A stretch of DNA of 64,000 nt from an uncultured Bacilli bacterium (GCA_934099115.1 CAKOPK010000003.1:37876-101875); one strand, 5' to 3'; shown: positions 43,582 through 52,157, counted from the stretch's first letter. Notes: generated by a model not told the origin, from the sequence alone. Made by a program: numbers and translations.

Positions 43582-44448
43582 GATTTGATTCATTACTTCT
43601 TCAGCAAAGTTTTCATTTCTTTTTTCAATTCCTTCGCCTACTTCAAAACGAATCATACTCTTAATCTCACCATTATTATTTTTTACATAAGTTGAAACAC
43701 TTATATCGCCATCTTTAATAAATGGTTGTTCTGCTAAACAAATTTCTTTATAGTATTTTTTAATACGTCCTTCTACCATTTTTTCAGCGATATCTGCAGG
43801 TTTTCCTTCAGAAACAGCTAATTCTTTTTGAACAGCACGTTCACGTTCTACTACCTCTGCTGGAACATCACTTGTAAATACGTAAGCTGGTTTCATAGCA
43901 GCAGCTTGCATTGCAACATCTCTAGCTACTTCCTCATTTGCTCCTTTTAATACAGTTAAAACAGCAATTTTACCACCCATATGTAAATAAGAACCAAATA
44001 CTTCATCATCTTGTTTTTCTACAATTCCTACTCTTCTTAGAGATAGCTTTTCTCCAATTTTAGCAGTCTTTGCAATAATTAAATCTGCAATAGTTCCATC
44101 TTCATATGGTAAAGCTAAAGAACTATCTAAATCAGTAGCATCACTATTTAAAATAATATTACCGATTGTATCAATCATTTCTGTAAATTCTTCATTTTTA
44201 CTTACAAAATCTGTTTCACTATTTACTTCTAAAATAACTGCACGATTACCATTAACATAAATATTTGCTAACCCTTCTGCAGCAATACGTGATTCTTTCT
44301 TAGCACTTTTAGCAATACCTTTTTCTCTTAGCCAATCTGTAGCTTCTGCCATATTACCATTGCATTCAGCTAATGCTTTTTTGCAATCCATCATGCCAGC
44401 ACCAGTTTGCTCACGTAATTCTTTTACCATACTTGCAGTAACTTCCAT
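43570..44448 (-). CDS. tsf: Elongation factor Ts
   Basis: Nucleotide exchange factor for EF-Tu. 292 residues: VKELREQTGAGMMDCKKALA with the TDWLREKGIAKSAKK motif, core LEVNSETDFVSKNEEF, and the C-terminal EFMVGEG-like end (IRFEVGEGIEKR). Directly downstream of rpsB. The gene ends in its own terminator, and pyrH does not follow. Confidence 0.96.
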   Translation of the reverse strand: MEVTASMVKELREQTGAGMMDCKKALAECNGNMAEATDWLREKGIAKSAKKESRIAAEGLANIYVNGNRAVILEVNSETDFVSKNEEFTEMIDTIGNIILNSDATDLDSSLALPYEDGTIADLIIAKTAKIGEKLSLRRVGIVEKQDDEVFGSYLHMGGKIAVLTVLKGANEEVARDVAMQAAAMKPAYVFTSDVPAEVVERERAVQKELAVSEGKPADIAEKMVEGRIKKYYKEICLAEQPFIKDGDISVSTYVKNNNGEIKSMIRFEVGEGIEKRNENFAEEVMNQIKGN

Positions 44449-44464
44449 AATCTATCCTCCTATA

Positions 44465-45436
44465 TTACTTTAAATTTGTAATAATTTCATCTTTTTTCAT
44501 TGTAGAATAACCTTTAACTCCTTGTTCCTTAGCAATAGTTTTAAGTTCTGTTAAAGTCATTTTACTATAATCTTTTTCTTCTACTTTTTCTTCTTTTTCT
44601 ACAACTTTTAGAGTCTCTTTTCTTTCTCCACGTTTATCATTTTTCTTAAATGATTTTCTTTCAGTTTTCTCAGTTTTATCAACGATAGGTTCTTTAATTA
44701 CTTCATCCATAGTTTTTACTTTTTTATCTTCTTCAGTAACATAATCAACCATCTCTAATCCATGAGCTTCACAAATAGCATTATTTAAAACACCTAATAA
44801 TACTTTAACGCTTCTTACTGCATCATCATTTCCTGGAATAACAAAATCAACATCATCAGGGTCACAATTTGTATCAACTACTCCAAATACTGGAATATTT
44901 AATCTTCTTGCTTCTCTAATAGCATTAATTTCTTTCTTAGGATCAACAATAATTAAAGCATTAGGTAATTTGTTCATTTCTCGAATACCTGATAAAATCT
45001 TATTTAATTTTTCATATTCTTTCTTTAAACCAATTACTTCTTTTTTAGGTAAAACATCAAATTTACCATCTTTTTCCATATTTTCAATTTCTTCAAGTCT
45101 CTTAACTCTTCTTCTGATTGTACGGAAATTAGTTAAAGTTCCACCTAACCAACGTTCAGTAACGTAGTAAGAATTACTTCTTTCAGCTTCTTCTCTAGCA
45201 GCTTCTCCTGCTTGTTTTTTAGTCCCTACAAATAAGAAAGTTCCACCATTATCAGCAATAGCTTTTACCTCAGCGTAAGCTTCCTCTAATTTTTTTGTAG
45301 TTTTTTCAAGATCGATAATATAAATATCTTCTCTAGTACCAAAAATGTACTCTTTCATTTTAGGATTCCATCTTTTAGTTTGATGTCCAAAATGAACTCC
45401 TGCTTCTAATAAATAACTCATAGAAACAACGGCCAT
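44465..45436 (-). CDS. rpsB: Ribosomal protein S2 with a C-terminal Rho-N/SAP-like extension
   Basis: Residues 1-~235 are standard S2 (AVVSMSYLLEAGVHFGHQTK, RWLGGTLTNFRTIRRRV, DTNCDPDDVDFVIPGNDDA). The last ~90 residues are a charged linker followed by a module beginning KDYSKMTLTELKTIAKEQG and ending MKKDEIITNLK. This is the same module as at the end of L20 in this window, also nearly identical in DNA sequence. Total length 323, against about 245 usually. Followed by tsf. Confidence 0.96.
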   Translation of the reverse strand: MAVVSMSYLLEAGVHFGHQTKRWNPKMKEYIFGTREDIYIIDLEKTTKKLEEAYAEVKAIADNGGTFLFVGTKKQAGEAAREEAERSNSYYVTERWLGGTLTNFRTIRRRVKRLEEIENMEKDGKFDVLPKKEVIGLKKEYEKLNKILSGIREMNKLPNALIIVDPKKEINAIREARRLNIPVFGVVDTNCDPDDVDFVIPGNDDAVRSVKVLLGVLNNAICEAHGLEMVDYVTEEDKKVKTMDEVIKEPIVDKTEKTERKSFKKNDKRGERKETLKVVEKEEKVEEKDYSKMTLTELKTIAKEQGVKGYSTMKKDEIITNLK

Positions 45437-45557
45437 AAATCATCCCATCCTTTCGTTTTTTACCTCTTAATACTTCATCATCTTTATCCACTACTTATAG
45501 TAGCACTCGGACAAAAACTCCATATTAATGCGTATTTGCAATTTATTTGCCAATAGT
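45437..45557 (-). other. rpsB untranslated leader
   Basis: About 120 bases between the promoter and rpsB, longer than most leaders here and with local dyads (CTACTATAAGTAG). Ribosomal operons often carry autoregulatory leaders; I cannot match this one to a known motif. Confidence 0.35.
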
Positions 45558-45586
45558 ATTATATTATAAATTAGTAAAATAAACAA
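45558..45586 (-). promoter_or_regulatory. Sigma-A promoter of rpsB-tsf
   Basis: -35 TTGTTT (45581-45586), 17-base spacer, -10 TATAAT (45558-45563). Confidence 0.65.
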
Positions 45587-45649
45587 GATAAAGTTGCATA
45601 TTTAATAGAAAATATCTAGGAAATATGCTAAAATAGACTTGTGATTGCA

Positions 45650-45901
45650 ATGAAAAATATTCTTATTAAATTAATACATTTTTATCAAGCATTACCTTTA
45701 TCTAGCCATTCTAAATGTCGATTTTATCCTTCATGTTCTAATTATGCCATAACCGCTATTAAAGAATATGGAGCATTCCATGGTTCTATCATGGCTATAA
45801 AAAGAATTCTTCGCTGTAACCCTTTTAATAAAAGCTGCGGTATTGATTTTGTCCCTCCTAAAAAAGAAAAACAAGAAATTACTTCTTGTTCGCACAAATA
45901 A
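45650..45901 (+). CDS. yidD: Membrane protein insertion efficiency factor YidD
   Basis: Short membrane-associated protein that assists YidC-dependent insertion. 83 residues with the full signature FYQALPLSSHSKCRFYPSCS, NYAITAIKEYGAFHGSIMAI and RILRCNPFNKSCGIDFVP. An in-frame GTG at 45641 is an alternative start. A TAAAAT box only a few bases upstream leaves little or no leader. The last 23 bases overlap the convergent gene at 45879. rpmH, rnpA and yidC, the usual neighbours, are not here. Confidence 0.93.
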   Translation: MKNILIKLIHFYQALPLSSHSKCRFYPSCSNYAITAIKEYGAFHGSIMAIKRILRCNPFNKSCGIDFVPPKKEKQEITSCSHK

Positions 45902-46619
45902 TACCTTTATCAGATATAAACTTAGAAGCCGTTATAACACCAGTTTGTTTCTTAGTAAATTTACCATTTTTTAAAGTATAAGTATAATAAGCTTCTACTA
46001 CTTCATTATCTTTAGCATTACAAATAGATACACCTTTATAATTAATATCTTCTACTACTCTTGTAGCATATATCTTTATAGTATTATTATCATAACTAAT
46101 AAAGTCTGTATAATCTTTAATACGCATATCTTCTTTATCAATATCATATTCTTCTAATACAATATTTCCTTCAGTATCTATCGCATATAAAGTAGTTGTT
46201 CTACCATTTGTTCCATCTGTTAAAGTAAAGATAATATAATTATCCATGACTTGAAAATTTAAGAAAATTTTATAATCAATACTTCCCTGTTCTTCAATAT
46301 TTAAACCATCTTTTTTATAAAACTCATGACCATTAATAGTTGCCACTACTGTATTTGGATATCCATTTTCTTTAAAATTTTTAAAATCAAATACTAATTT
46401 TTGATCTTTTCCCCTTACTTTTAAAGTTTTTTCACAGTGAGTTACTGTCGCTGTTCCTTCATCACAATCGGCAACCAATAATGCATTTTCACCTACTCTA
46501 ACACGTATTCCTTCTACTCTTAAATGATTATCTCGGAATGTATGTGTGCTGGAATAAATTAGAAGTCCAACTAGTAATCCTACTCCTAAAATAACTCCTA
46601 CTATTTTAATTCTCTTCAT
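45879..46619 (-). CDS. Membrane-anchored extracytoplasmic protein of unknown function
   Basis: 246 residues. An N-terminal anchor (MKRIKIVGVILGVGLLVGLL) precedes a beta-rich domain with several cysteines (VADCDEGTATVTHCEKTLKV) and repeated short strands. No family recognised. Its 3' end overlaps the convergent yidD by 23 bases. Function unknown. Confidence 0.68.
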   Translation of the reverse strand: MKRIKIVGVILGVGLLVGLLIYSSTHTFRDNHLRVEGIRVRVGENALLVADCDEGTATVTHCEKTLKVRGKDQKLVFDFKNFKENGYPNTVVATINGHEFYKKDGLNIEEQGSIDYKIFLNFQVMDNYIIFTLTDGTNGRTTTLYAIDTEGNIVLEEYDIDKEDMRIKDYTDFISYDNNTIKIYATRVVEDINYKGVSICNAKDNEVVEAYYTYTLKNGKFTKKQTGVITASKFISDKGIICANKK

Positions 46620-46672
46620 TTCATTTACCTCCCTATATATTGATTATAAGTAAGAAAAGTAAAAATAACAAG

Positions 46673-47578
46673 CTATTTTTGCATTTTTTGTCTAGGATGA
46701 GCTTTCTTATAAACACTTTTTAATCGTTCTGATGTAACATGAGTATAAATTTGTGTAGTACTAAGGCTACTATGTCCTAATAATTCTCCTACAGAACGTA
46801 TATCTGCTCCATTATTTAATAAATCCGTCGCATAAGTATGGCGAAACGTATGTGGTGTCACTTTGCTCTTAACTCCATGCTTTTCTGCAAGTTTCTTTAC
46901 AATATTTTCTACACTCCTAGTCGTTAAAGGATTCCCACTCTTACTTATAAATAAATATTCACTAGTTATTCCACTTAATATTGCTAATCGGTGAACTTGC
47001 AAATATTCTTCTAATAATTTAGTATCACAAGCTTTATAATAAATCGTTCTCTCTTTATTTCCTTTTCCCAAAACTTTTAAAGAGCCATCTTGTCTTAAAT
47101 CATTAACTTTAATATTTACAAGTTCACTAACACGAACCCCAGTAGTATATATAAATTCAATAATAAGCCTGTTACGAAATTCTAAATCATTTTCTTTGGA
47201 GTTACTTGTAAGTATAGCCTCTATTTCATTATTATTTAAAAAATTAGGTAACTTTCTAGCTATTTTCGGGTTTTTTAAATTCATAAAAGGATTCCCCACT
47301 AGCATTTTTATTTCTAGTAAATAATTATAAAAACTTCTTACTGCACTTAAATGAAGAGAAGTAGTTTTATTTTCATATCCTTTAGCAATCAAATATGCTT
47401 TATAAGTATTCGCTTCTTCCCTCGTAACACCAAAAAAAGAAAGATGCTTTTTTTCTAAATAGTTTTTATATTCTTCTAAAACCTCTTTATAAGTTTCTTT
47501 TGTCTTTATAGAATAATTTAATTCCAAAATAATATATTCTAAATAACTATCTATATAGCTTTCCATACTATTTTTCAT
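46673..47578 (-). CDS. XerC/XerD-type tyrosine recombinase
   Basis: 301 residues with an N-terminal SAM-like core-binding domain (SYLEYIILELNYSIKTKETY) and a complete catalytic domain: Arg in TTGVRVSELVNI, Lys in GKGNKER, HTFRHTYATDLLNNGADI, LLGHSSLSTTQIYTHV with the catalytic Tyr. Housekeeping dif recombinase is the most likely role: no phage genes are near. Whether it is XerC, XerD or CodV-like cannot be decided. The upstream gene overlaps its start by 11 bases. Confidence 0.9.
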   Translation of the reverse strand: MKNSMESYIDSYLEYIILELNYSIKTKETYKEVLEEYKNYLEKKHLSFFGVTREEANTYKAYLIAKGYENKTTSLHLSAVRSFYNYLLEIKMLVGNPFMNLKNPKIARKLPNFLNNNEIEAILTSNSKENDLEFRNRLIIEFIYTTGVRVSELVNIKVNDLRQDGSLKVLGKGNKERTIYYKACDTKLLEEYLQVHRLAILSGITSEYLFISKSGNPLTTRSVENIVKKLAEKHGVKSKVTPHTFRHTYATDLLNNGADIRSVGELLGHSSLSTTQIYTHVTSERLKSVYKKAHPRQKMQK

Positions 47579-48035
47579 ATAAATAAAAATATAACTTTCT
47601 TTCTATAAAATATGGTAAAGCATTAATAGCCTTTATTAATTCTTCTGGAGTACTGCTCATCTTTATTTGTTGTAACTCTTTTTCTGTAACTTTATTATTT
47701 AAAAAATTAACAACTTTATTTAAATATATTTTGTTGTACTTTTTCTTAATATCTTCCCATAAATTAAATTTTAAATCTTTGGTCATTACATCTACTTTTC
47801 GAAATCTGCTTTTCTCATTATATATAACTACTAAAGACATATCATCCCTCATAGTTAAAAGATTAGCTTCTTTAATCGCATCTTTTAGCTCTTTTTCTGT
47901 ATATTTTAAAGTATAGCTATCTAACTCTTCTATTTTAGTTATTACACGATTTGGCGATATTTGCAAATCTAATAAATTAATTGGAAAATAATTTTTAGGT
48001 TTGATTTCAACCGCCAGAAAACATTTATTTTCCAT
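47568..48035 (-). CDS. Unknown 155-residue protein coupled to the Xer recombinase
   Basis: Soluble protein starting MENKCFLAVEIKPKNYFPIN, with a predicted mixed alpha/beta first half and a helical, basic second half (LWEDIKKKYNKIYLNKVVN). It overlaps the recombinase gene by 11 bases, so the two are co-translated. No family recognised. Confidence 0.65.
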   Translation of the reverse strand: MENKCFLAVEIKPKNYFPINLLDLQISPNRVITKIEELDSYTLKYTEKELKDAIKEANLLTMRDDMSLVVIYNEKSRFRKVDVMTKDLKFNLWEDIKKKYNKIYLNKVVNFLNNKVTEKELQQIKMSSTPEELIKAINALPYFIERKLYFYLYEK

Positions 48036-48100
48036 TTAAATCAACTCCTTATATAAAATTATAACATATTTTAACTAAAATAACACTTAATTTAAGCAAT

Positions 48101-48123
48101 TAAAAAACCTGTAAAAACAGGAT
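48101..48123 (-). terminator. Terminator after the tRNA-Leu/tRNA-CAT unit
   Basis: Minus-strand hairpin CCTGT/ACAGG followed by six T. Confidence 0.6.
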
Positions 48124-48133
48124 TATTTCAAAG

Positions 48134-48218
48134 TGGTGCGCGTGAAGGGACTTGAACCCCCATGGAATTATCCGCTAGATCCTAAGTCTAGTGCGTCTAC
48201 CAATTCCGCCACACGCGC
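48134..48218 (-). tRNA. tRNA-Leu (anticodon TAG)
   Basis: An 85-base class II tRNA with a long variable arm. Acceptor GCGCGTG/CACGCGC, anticodon stem CTAGA/TCTAG around loop CTTAGGA, CCA encoded. Confidence 0.96.
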
Positions 48219-48225
48219 ATATTTA

Positions 48226-48302
48226 TGGTGGACCTCGTAGGGCTCGAACCTACGACCGCCCGGTTATGAGCCGGATGCTCTAACCAACTGAGCTAGAGGT
48301 CC
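48226..48302 (-). tRNA. tRNA with CAT anticodon, probably tRNA-Ile2 (lysidine type)
   Basis: A 77-base cloverleaf beginning GGACCTCTAGCTCAGTTGG, with loop CTCATAA and CCA encoded. The GGACCT acceptor and general sequence resemble Bacillus tRNA-Ile2 more than elongator tRNA-Met, but Met cannot be excluded by eye. Confidence 0.85.
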
Positions 48303-48313
48303 ATTGCTAATTA

Positions 48314-48342
48314 ATCATAACATAAAGCTGATTGAGTTTCAA
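48314..48342 (-). promoter_or_regulatory. Sigma-A promoter of the tRNA-CAT/tRNA-Leu unit
   Basis: -35 TTGAAA (48337-48342), 17-base spacer, -10 TATGAT (48314-48319). Confidence 0.75.
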
Positions 48343-48432
48343 GTAGTTAACGAAAAAATTTTAATTTTTTTGCATTCTATTTGCAATATCTTCAACTATT
48401 TTGTATAATAAATCCATAAATGAGGAATGCAT

Positions 48433-49260
48433 ATGGAACAATATCAAGAGATTGAACGCTCTATTATCAAAAAATATCGTAAAGAAATATGGTGTAAATT
48501 TACAAAAGCCATTCGAGATTATCATTTAATCAATGATAACGATAAAATAATGGTATGCATCAGTGGTGGTAAAGATTCTTTTCTAATGGCTAAATGTTTT
48601 CAAGAAATTCATCGTCATGGTAAGATTCACTTTGAAACTGTTTTTGTTGTCATGAACCCAGGTTACACAGAAAAACACTTAAATGAAATTAAAGAAAATG
48701 CTTCTAGATTAAATATTCCAGTTGAGATATTTACCAGTGACATTTTTGCTGCTGTAGACTCCATTCCTTTTAAAAATCCATGTTATATGTGTGCTAGAAT
48801 GAGACGTGGACACTTATACAATAAAGCCCAAGAACTAGGCTGTAACAAAATAGCTTTAGGCCATCATTTTGACGATGTGATTGAAACAAATCTTTTAAGT
48901 ATGTTTTATGGTTCTGAGATTAAAACAATGTTGCCAAAACTCCATAGTGAGCATTATGAAGAAATGGAACTTATTCGTCCTTTATATTATGTCCGTGAAA
49001 AAGACATAATATCTTGGGCAAAAAACAATCAACTATCATTTTTAAATTGTGCCTGTAAAATGACAATTGAAAGTAGTATTCATGAAGAAAAAAGTAAAAG
49101 AAAAGAAATTAAAAATTTAATAAAAGAACTAGAAGCCAAAAATCCCTATATTATTTATAATATATTTAAAAGTATGGAGAATATTAATTTAACTCAAATA
49201 TTAGGCTATAAAGATGATTCTGGGAAACATAGTTTTCTAGATAATTATGATGAAAGCTAG
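48433..49260 (+). CDS. TtcA-family tRNA-thiolation/ATP-pyrophosphatase protein
   Basis: 275 residues of the PP-loop family. ATP motif CISGGKDSFLMAKCF, the cysteine pair CYMCARMRRGHLY, and GHHFDDVIETNLLSM; later NCACKM. TtcA makes 2-thiocytidine in tRNA; Firmicutes homologues are not all characterised. ATG at 48433 has GAGGA seven bases upstream. It shares a terminator hairpin with the convergent ylbL. Confidence 0.87.
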   Translation: MEQYQEIERSIIKKYRKEIWCKFTKAIRDYHLINDNDKIMVCISGGKDSFLMAKCFQEIHRHGKIHFETVFVVMNPGYTEKHLNEIKENASRLNIPVEIFTSDIFAAVDSIPFKNPCYMCARMRRGHLYNKAQELGCNKIALGHHFDDVIETNLLSMFYGSEIKTMLPKLHSEHYEEMELIRPLYYVREKDIISWAKNNQLSFLNCACKMTIESSIHEEKSKRKEIKNLIKELEAKNPYIIYNIFKSMENINLTQILGYKDDSGKHSFLDNYDES

Positions 49261-49284
49261 AGAATTAAAGTTTCTCTAGCTTTT
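49252..49284. terminator. Shared bidirectional terminator of the ttcA-like gene and ylbL
   Basis: Eleven-bp arms AAAGCTAGAGA/TCTCTAGCTTT. Both convergent stop codons (49258-49260 and 49265-49267) lie inside the hairpin. The T tail is clear on the plus strand. Confidence 0.8.
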
Positions 49285-50272
49285 CTAATACTTCTTGAAA
49301 AGTACTTGCACTTATTATTTTAATATCATAATTTCTCTCTTTAGCAACCTTTTTAGCTTCTTCATAGTTCTCTAATGGACAAATAAATATTTCCGCTTTA
49401 TTTTTTACTGCACCAATTAATTTATATTTTACTCCCCCAATTTCACCAACATTACCATCAATATCAATAGTACCAGTACCCACTATTTTTTTACCTCTAG
49501 TAATATCTTTATCCGTAAGTTTGTTATAAATAGTTAAGCTCATCATAAGTCCCCCACTGGATCCAGCTTCACTAGCCTTTGATTTCACTGTAATTTTAGG
49601 GTCTGAATCATATTCATAATTAGTAATTAAACTAACTCCTATTTTTAAGCCATCACTAGTCTTATAAACTTTCGCAGATGCTTCTTTTTCTTTATTATTT
49701 CTTTTTATCTTTATTTTTACAACATCATTTTCCACGAAGGTATTTACTTTATTTTTTAAATCTTGTAAAGAAGAAATAGATTCTCCATTAACACTAATAA
49801 TTTGATCCCCTATTTTTAAATCTGTAGAAGCATCTTCCGCAATATAAGATACCTTATGAATAGTATTTGTAATAGTTAACTTTTTACCAGCTTCTTTATA
49901 AGCATTAATAATCGCTGCATCAATAGATTCTTGCATATAAAGTTTTTCTCTAGCAAGCATATCATCCATATTCTCTCCTTCTATAGTAATATTATCTTTC
50001 TTAACAATATCCCAATCTGGTATAATATAAGATAATAATAAAAAAGGAGTAGAGCCTTTAACCATAGAAACATAAGCCATATTAAAAGAGCCTGTACTAG
50101 ATGAACCATCTTCAACCATAATTCTCTCATTTAAGTCTACAGCTCCTCCAGGAGTATAAATAGAATAAGGAAGTTCTATCATAAATAAAAGGAATATAAC
50201 GATTAAAGCAATTAAACTCTTATAATTGTCTTTCATAAAATCTTTAATTCCTACATATATTTTATTAATCAT
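49265..50272 (-). CDS. YlbL-type PDZ/Lon-like serine protease
   Basis: About 335 residues: N-terminal membrane anchor (~18-35), PDZ domain (DLKIGDQIISVNGESISSLQ) and a C-terminal Lon-like protease domain with the catalytic Ser in EAGSSGGLMMSL and Lys in the GTIDIDGNVGEIGGVKYKLI region. Active-site residues look intact. ATG at 50272 has AGGTGA upstream; the GTG at 50284 overlaps it. Next to ylbJ, as in Bacillus, but divergent here. Confidence 0.88.
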   Translation of the reverse strand: MINKIYVGIKDFMKDNYKSLIALIVIFLLFMIELPYSIYTPGGAVDLNERIMVEDGSSSTGSFNMAYVSMVKGSTPFLLLSYIIPDWDIVKKDNITIEGENMDDMLAREKLYMQESIDAAIINAYKEAGKKLTITNTIHKVSYIAEDASTDLKIGDQIISVNGESISSLQDLKNKVNTFVENDVVKIKIKRNNKEKEASAKVYKTSDGLKIGVSLITNYEYDSDPKITVKSKASEAGSSGGLMMSLTIYNKLTDKDITRGKKIVGTGTIDIDGNVGEIGGVKYKLIGAVKNKAEIFICPLENYEEAKKVAKERNYDIKIISASTFQEVLEKLEKL

Positions 50273-50315
50273 TTTTATTATCACCTAATAAATTATATCA
50301 GATAATGAGGTTTTT

Positions 50316-51218
50316 ATGAAGGAAAAAATACTTAATTTTACTTTTTGTTTCTTTTGCTTTTTTGCTCTTTACATTATCTTTAATCAAAATAAAGAAATAG
50401 CCAGCCTAATTACATCAGGACTTAACCTCTTCTTTAAAAGAGTATTTCCTTCTTTATTTCCCATGTTTATTTTAAATGACATTTTTATTTATGCTAGAAT
50501 ACCTCTAATATTTTATTATTTATTTCGTAATTTATTTCAAGTTTTATTCCACACTAGTGGAATATGTGCCTATGTCTTTTTTATGAGTTTAATAAGTGGC
50601 ACTCCCAGTAGTGCTTATATTTTAAAAAACTTAGTAGAGCAAAAATTTATAACTGTAGAAGAAGCAGAACACTATTTATATTTCACTTATTTTTCTAACC
50701 CTTTATTTTTAACTATCATGTTATCTGAATTATTTACTTCTCCCCTTAAAATAATCCTTATTCATTATTCTTCTAATTTTATTATTGCTCTTCTTCTAAG
50801 AAAAAAAGCTCCTAAATTCCAAAGCAATAAAATAAAAGCTCCAAAAAGTAATTTAGGAACTGTTATTAATCATAGTATTAAAAATAGTATGAGCACTCTT
50901 CTAGCAATATTAGGAACTATCATATTTTATATGTTATTAAATTTTATTATCTTATCCTTTCTTCCAAATAATCCAAAAATTGAAATTCTAACCTCTGGCA
51001 TTTTAGAAATAACCAATGGTCTAAATCACTTAATAAAATATCAAAACTTAGTTAATCTAAAAGAAATATTCGCCGTATCTATCATTTCTTTCGGAGGATT
51101 AAGCATTCACACTCAAGTAAAATCTATTTTAGAAGAAACCCCTATTCATTATCTAAGCTTCTTAAAAGGAAGAATAATGCAAGTAATAATTAGTATTCTT
51201 CTAATACTTATATTTTAA
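50316..51218 (+). CDS. ylbJ: YlbJ/SpoVV sporulation integral membrane protein
   Basis: 300 residues with about eight membrane segments of the nucleoside-recognition/Gate-like type: GLNLFFKRVFPSLFPMFILN, ISGTPSSAYILKNLVEQ and the duplicated pattern near SIISFGGLSIHTQVKSIL. In Bacillus, SpoVV (YlbJ) carries dipicolinic acid across the outer forespore membrane; this is its likely role here. GAGG ribosome site six bases upstream. Confidence 0.85.
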   Translation: MKEKILNFTFCFFCFFALYIIFNQNKEIASLITSGLNLFFKRVFPSLFPMFILNDIFIYARIPLIFYYLFRNLFQVLFHTSGICAYVFFMSLISGTPSSAYILKNLVEQKFITVEEAEHYLYFTYFSNPLFLTIMLSELFTSPLKIILIHYSSNFIIALLLRKKAPKFQSNKIKAPKSNLGTVINHSIKNSMSTLLAILGTIIFYMLLNFIILSFLPNNPKIEILTSGILEITNGLNHLIKYQNLVNLKEIFAVSIISFGGLSIHTQVKSILEETPIHYLSFLKGRIMQVIISILLILIF

Positions 51219-51712
51219 CAAGCATAATTACCTGTAAAAGAAATATTATCATCTTTTAAGCCAATATAAGTAAGTATAATATCATCATCTTTAGTAGTAT
51301 TTTTATCATCAATTAAAACTGGTATAGTAATAGTAAATAAATAATAATCAGAATCTAATTCTTGATAGGAATAAGTAACACATCCATAAGAAGCATTTTT
51401 ACTCTTTAATGTATAAGTAACATTATCATAAGTAATATAATTAGAATCTACTACTAACTCTTTATTTTCTTTCTTAAACTTAAAAAGTATAGTCTTATTA
51501 TCTATATAAACTCCCATTAAACCTTTATTTAAAAAATCACTTTCTATATTTTTAATCACCTCTGTTCTTTTTATTTCATCACTAGAAGCATAAGACTCAT
51601 CATTATTAATATTCTCTAAAGATAACATAACCCTTAATAATAAAAGTAATACAATGGATATCATAGAAATACTAATTAAAAGTTCTATAATTGTTACACC
51701 CTTTTTATTCAT
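51215..51712 (-). CDS. Type II/IV-like pseudopilin (first strand MNKKGVTIIELL)
   Basis: 165 residues with a perfect class III signal: MNKKG, cleavage, then VTIIELLISISMISIVLLLL with Glu at position 5. The C-terminal part is beta-rich with a cysteine pair at the end. ComGF-like by size, but not assignable. It overlaps the gene upstream by eight bases. Its stop overlaps the ylbJ stop on the other strand. Confidence 0.82.
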   Translation of the reverse strand: MNKKGVTIIELLISISMISIVLLLLLRVMLSLENINNDESYASSDEIKRTEVIKNIESDFLNKGLMGVYIDNKTILFKFKKENKELVVDSNYITYDNVTYTLKSKNASYGCVTYSYQELDSDYYLFTITIPVLIDDKNTTKDDDIILTYIGLKDDNISFTGNYAC

Positions 51713-52157
51713 AATCTAATCCCTCTATTCCCATACTAGCATAAGAATATGTATTACCATCCCTTATTTCAATAATAAAGCGATATGGATAAGAACTACT
51801 AGATAAACTATTTAAATAATTATTTAAAGTACTACTTTCTTTATATTCTTTAATATTTGTTTTAGCAAGATACATACTCTTTATATTAAATTCTTCTATA
51901 ATCTTTTTACAACCATCTTTTATAAAATCATCACAAGTAATCTCTTCTATATCTTGTTTTAAAAGTTTAGTATTATTTTTAATATCTAAATATTCTTTTA
52001 AATAATATGCTTCATAAATATAAGATGCATTATCATAATAAACATTCTTTTTATTATTGTTAATCATATTTCTAAAACTACTATAAAGTAATAATAAAGA
52101 TACCGCTAAAAAAGTAACAACAACCATTGTTTCTAGTAGCGCAAACCCTTTTTTCAT
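51705..52157 (-). CDS. Pseudopilin (MKKGFALLETMV)
   Basis: 150 residues with class III signal KKG then FALLETMVVVTFLAVSLLLL, including Glu5. The remaining domain is small with cysteines near the middle (ITCDDFIKDGCKKII). Pair of minor pseudopilins with the next gene; probably part of the competence pilus that feeds ComEA/ComEC. The comGA-comGC core genes are outside the window. Confidence 0.8.
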   Translation of the reverse strand: MKKGFALLETMVVVTFLAVSLLLLYSSFRNMINNNKKNVYYDNASYIYEAYYLKEYLDIKNNTKLLKQDIEEITCDDFIKDGCKKIIEEFNIKSMYLAKTNIKEYKESSTLNNYLNSLSSSSYPYRFIIEIRDGNTYSYASMGIEGLDYE

